NCBI GenBank assembly: GCA_024643945.1
Contig: JAHELX010000027.1
Location: 16,903-22,394 of the forward strand
DNA length: 5,492 bases
Reading direction: 5' to 3'
DNA from: Anaerolineales bacterium
Lineage (GTDB): Bacteria; Chloroflexota; Anaerolineae; 4572-78; NAK82
In this document: positions 4,753 through 5,492 of the stretch, in pieces
Position numbering within the stretch: position 1 is the stretch's first letter
Layout of the letters: each line of letters opens with the position of its first letter
Translations under genes and position numbers: made by a program
Notes under the pieces: generated by a model
The model's input: the letters and a program-made list of their open reading frames with translations, nothing else
Told to the model about the DNA's origin: nothing
Database searches by the model: none

Positions 4753-5492
4753 ATGGCAACACTAACCGAAACCTTCACCATTCGTGATCTAAAAACATAC
4801 GACGAGTTCCTTCAAGTTCGCCAGATTCAGCAGGCCGTCTGGGGATTCGACGATCCTAATACCGGCCTATATCCGCCAGTCCTTTTTACTGCCAGCAAAA
4901 ACGGGGGCGTGGTGTTGGGCGCTTTCGACCAGGAAGGGCAGATGATTGGCTATATTTTTAGCTTCTTGGGCCGGGAACCAGGTGGCCCTCTCAAACTCTG
5001 CTCGCAGACCATGGGCGTACTCCCCGAATGGCGCAGCCAGGGCGTGGCAACGGCTCTCAAGTGGACCCAGCGTGATCGGGCGCTGGCGGCGGGGCTATCG
5101 CTCATCACCTGGACCTTTGACCCGCTGGAAAGCCCCAACGCCCGGTTGAACATGCACAAGCTGGGCGCCGTCAGCCGCTCCTATTGGCGCAATATCTACG
5201 GTGAGCACTTTGGCGACCTCAACGAAGGTTTGCCCACCGACCGGGTGCTGGTCGAGTGGTGGATCCGGGGCAGATGGGTCGGGGCTAAGGCTGAGGTTGA
5301 GGTTAAGGTTAAGGCTGAGGTTAAGGCTGAGGTTGAGGCTGGAGGGGGGGAGCAGACTCCAGTTTTTGCGGTTGAGGGATGTGGGGTGTCTCGCCGGGTC
5401 GTGGCGTTCCATACTGATCTTGATGCCCCGTGTCTGTCTCTGGAGGTACCGGCAAACATCCAGCAACTCAAGCGGACCGACATGGCCCTGGC
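4753..5492 (+). CDS. GNAT-superfamily acyltransferase, COG3375 type (3' end outside window)
   Basis: The frame is open from ATG 4753 to the right edge (246 codons plus two bases). GGGG at 4743-4746 is a modest ribosome site. Residues 8-110 carry the GNAT fold, with the acyl-CoA loop in MGVLPEWRSQGVATAL (R94, G97, A99). Family-specific motifs follow: TWTFDPLESPNARLN (119-133), HKLGAVSRSYWRNIYG (135-150), and LPTDRVLVEWW (160-170). After a repeat-encoded linker (178-196) and a Gly run, the family's C-terminal part resumes with LEVPANIQQLKRTDMAL. GNAT enzymes transfer acyl groups from acyl-CoA to amines. From memory, relatives sit beside N-succinylamino-acid racemase/MenC genes and may act as D-amino-acid N-succinyltransferases. 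No racemase is visible here, so the substrate is unassigned. Confidence 0.85.
   Translation, partial: MATLTETFTIRDLKTYDEFLQVRQIQQAVWGFDDPNTGLYPPVLFTASKNGGVVLGAFDQEGQMIGYIFSFLGREPGGPLKLCSQTMGVLPEWRSQGVATALKWTQRDRALAAGLSLITWTFDPLESPNARLNMHKLGAVSRSYWRNIYGEHFGDLNEGLPTDRVLVEWWIRGRWVGAKAEVEVKVKAEVKAEVEAGGGEQTPVFAVEGCGVSRRVVAFHTDLDAPCLSLEVPANIQQLKRTDMAL
5284..5340 (+). repeat. In-frame hexanucleotide array, nine GYTRAG units
   Basis: Nine consecutive 6-bp units of the form G[C/T]T[A/G]AG occupy 5284-5337, followed by a partial GCT to 5340. The only variation is transitions at two positions. Because the period is a multiple of three, unit gain or loss would not shift the frame of the surrounding GNAT gene. 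The array encodes residues 178-196, a strict alternation of Ala/Val with Lys/Glu. On the opposite strand the same array yields a meaningless Leu-Ser/Asn periodic frame. Confidence 0.9.

Noticed and set aside
5284..5340. Possible CRISPR array
   Set aside because: The units are 6 bp with no spacers; this is a simple tandem repeat.
5095..5466. Minus-strand frames with Leu-Ser/Leu-Asn periodicity
   Set aside because: The periodicity is just the complement of the GYTRAG array; the plus-strand GNAT frame is conserved on both sides.

Overview
The window looks like a piece of bacterial chromosome. It is probably from a Chloroflexota-type genome (Anaerolineae or Caldilineae-like). That placement is inference. 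It rests on the COG3375-type GNAT protein, on the 192-residue anchored protein family, and on several short-unit tandem repeats between and inside genes. No rRNA, tRNA, CRISPR array, transposase or phage gene is visible.

Layout from left to right. (1) Positions 1-173 hold the last 56 codons of a plus-strand metallo-beta-lactamase/beta-CASP protein, recognised by its C-terminal RMMBL segment with the VHGE motif. (2) A short spacer follows, containing a perfect 14-bp inverted repeat between convergent genes. (3) Two minus-strand membrane-protein genes, probably one operon, run from about 1893 down to 356: an RDD-family protein with a long extra C-terminal domain predicted outside the membrane, then a small two-helix membrane protein. 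Both are uncharacterised and richer in A+T than the flanking genes. (4) A spacer of more than 500 bases holds one weak minus-strand open frame, an 8-bp microrepeat and an inverted repeat. It ends in a plausible sigma-70-type promoter. (5) A complete plus-strand ubiD-family decarboxylase (488 aa) has all the expected prenylated-FMN/metal/catalytic residues. (6) After 61 bases comes a 192-aa membrane-anchored protein of unknown function. Its Shine-Dalgarno site lies inside a 7-bp repeat that surrounds a hairpin. (7) After another spacer comes a GNAT acetyltransferase-like gene (COG3375 type). It is open at the right edge and carries nine in-frame copies of a hexanucleotide.

Only limited joint function can be read from this set. 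UbiD belongs to quinone biosynthesis or aromatic-acid decarboxylation. The RDD protein and the two-helix protein probably act together in the membrane. The 192-aa protein may be co-transcribed with ubiD. No defence, secretion or biosynthetic system can be supported. The most unusual observation is the GYTRAG hexamer array inside the GNAT gene. It encodes an alternating Ala/Val-Lys/Glu segment resembling EAK16-type self-complementary beta-sheet peptides.
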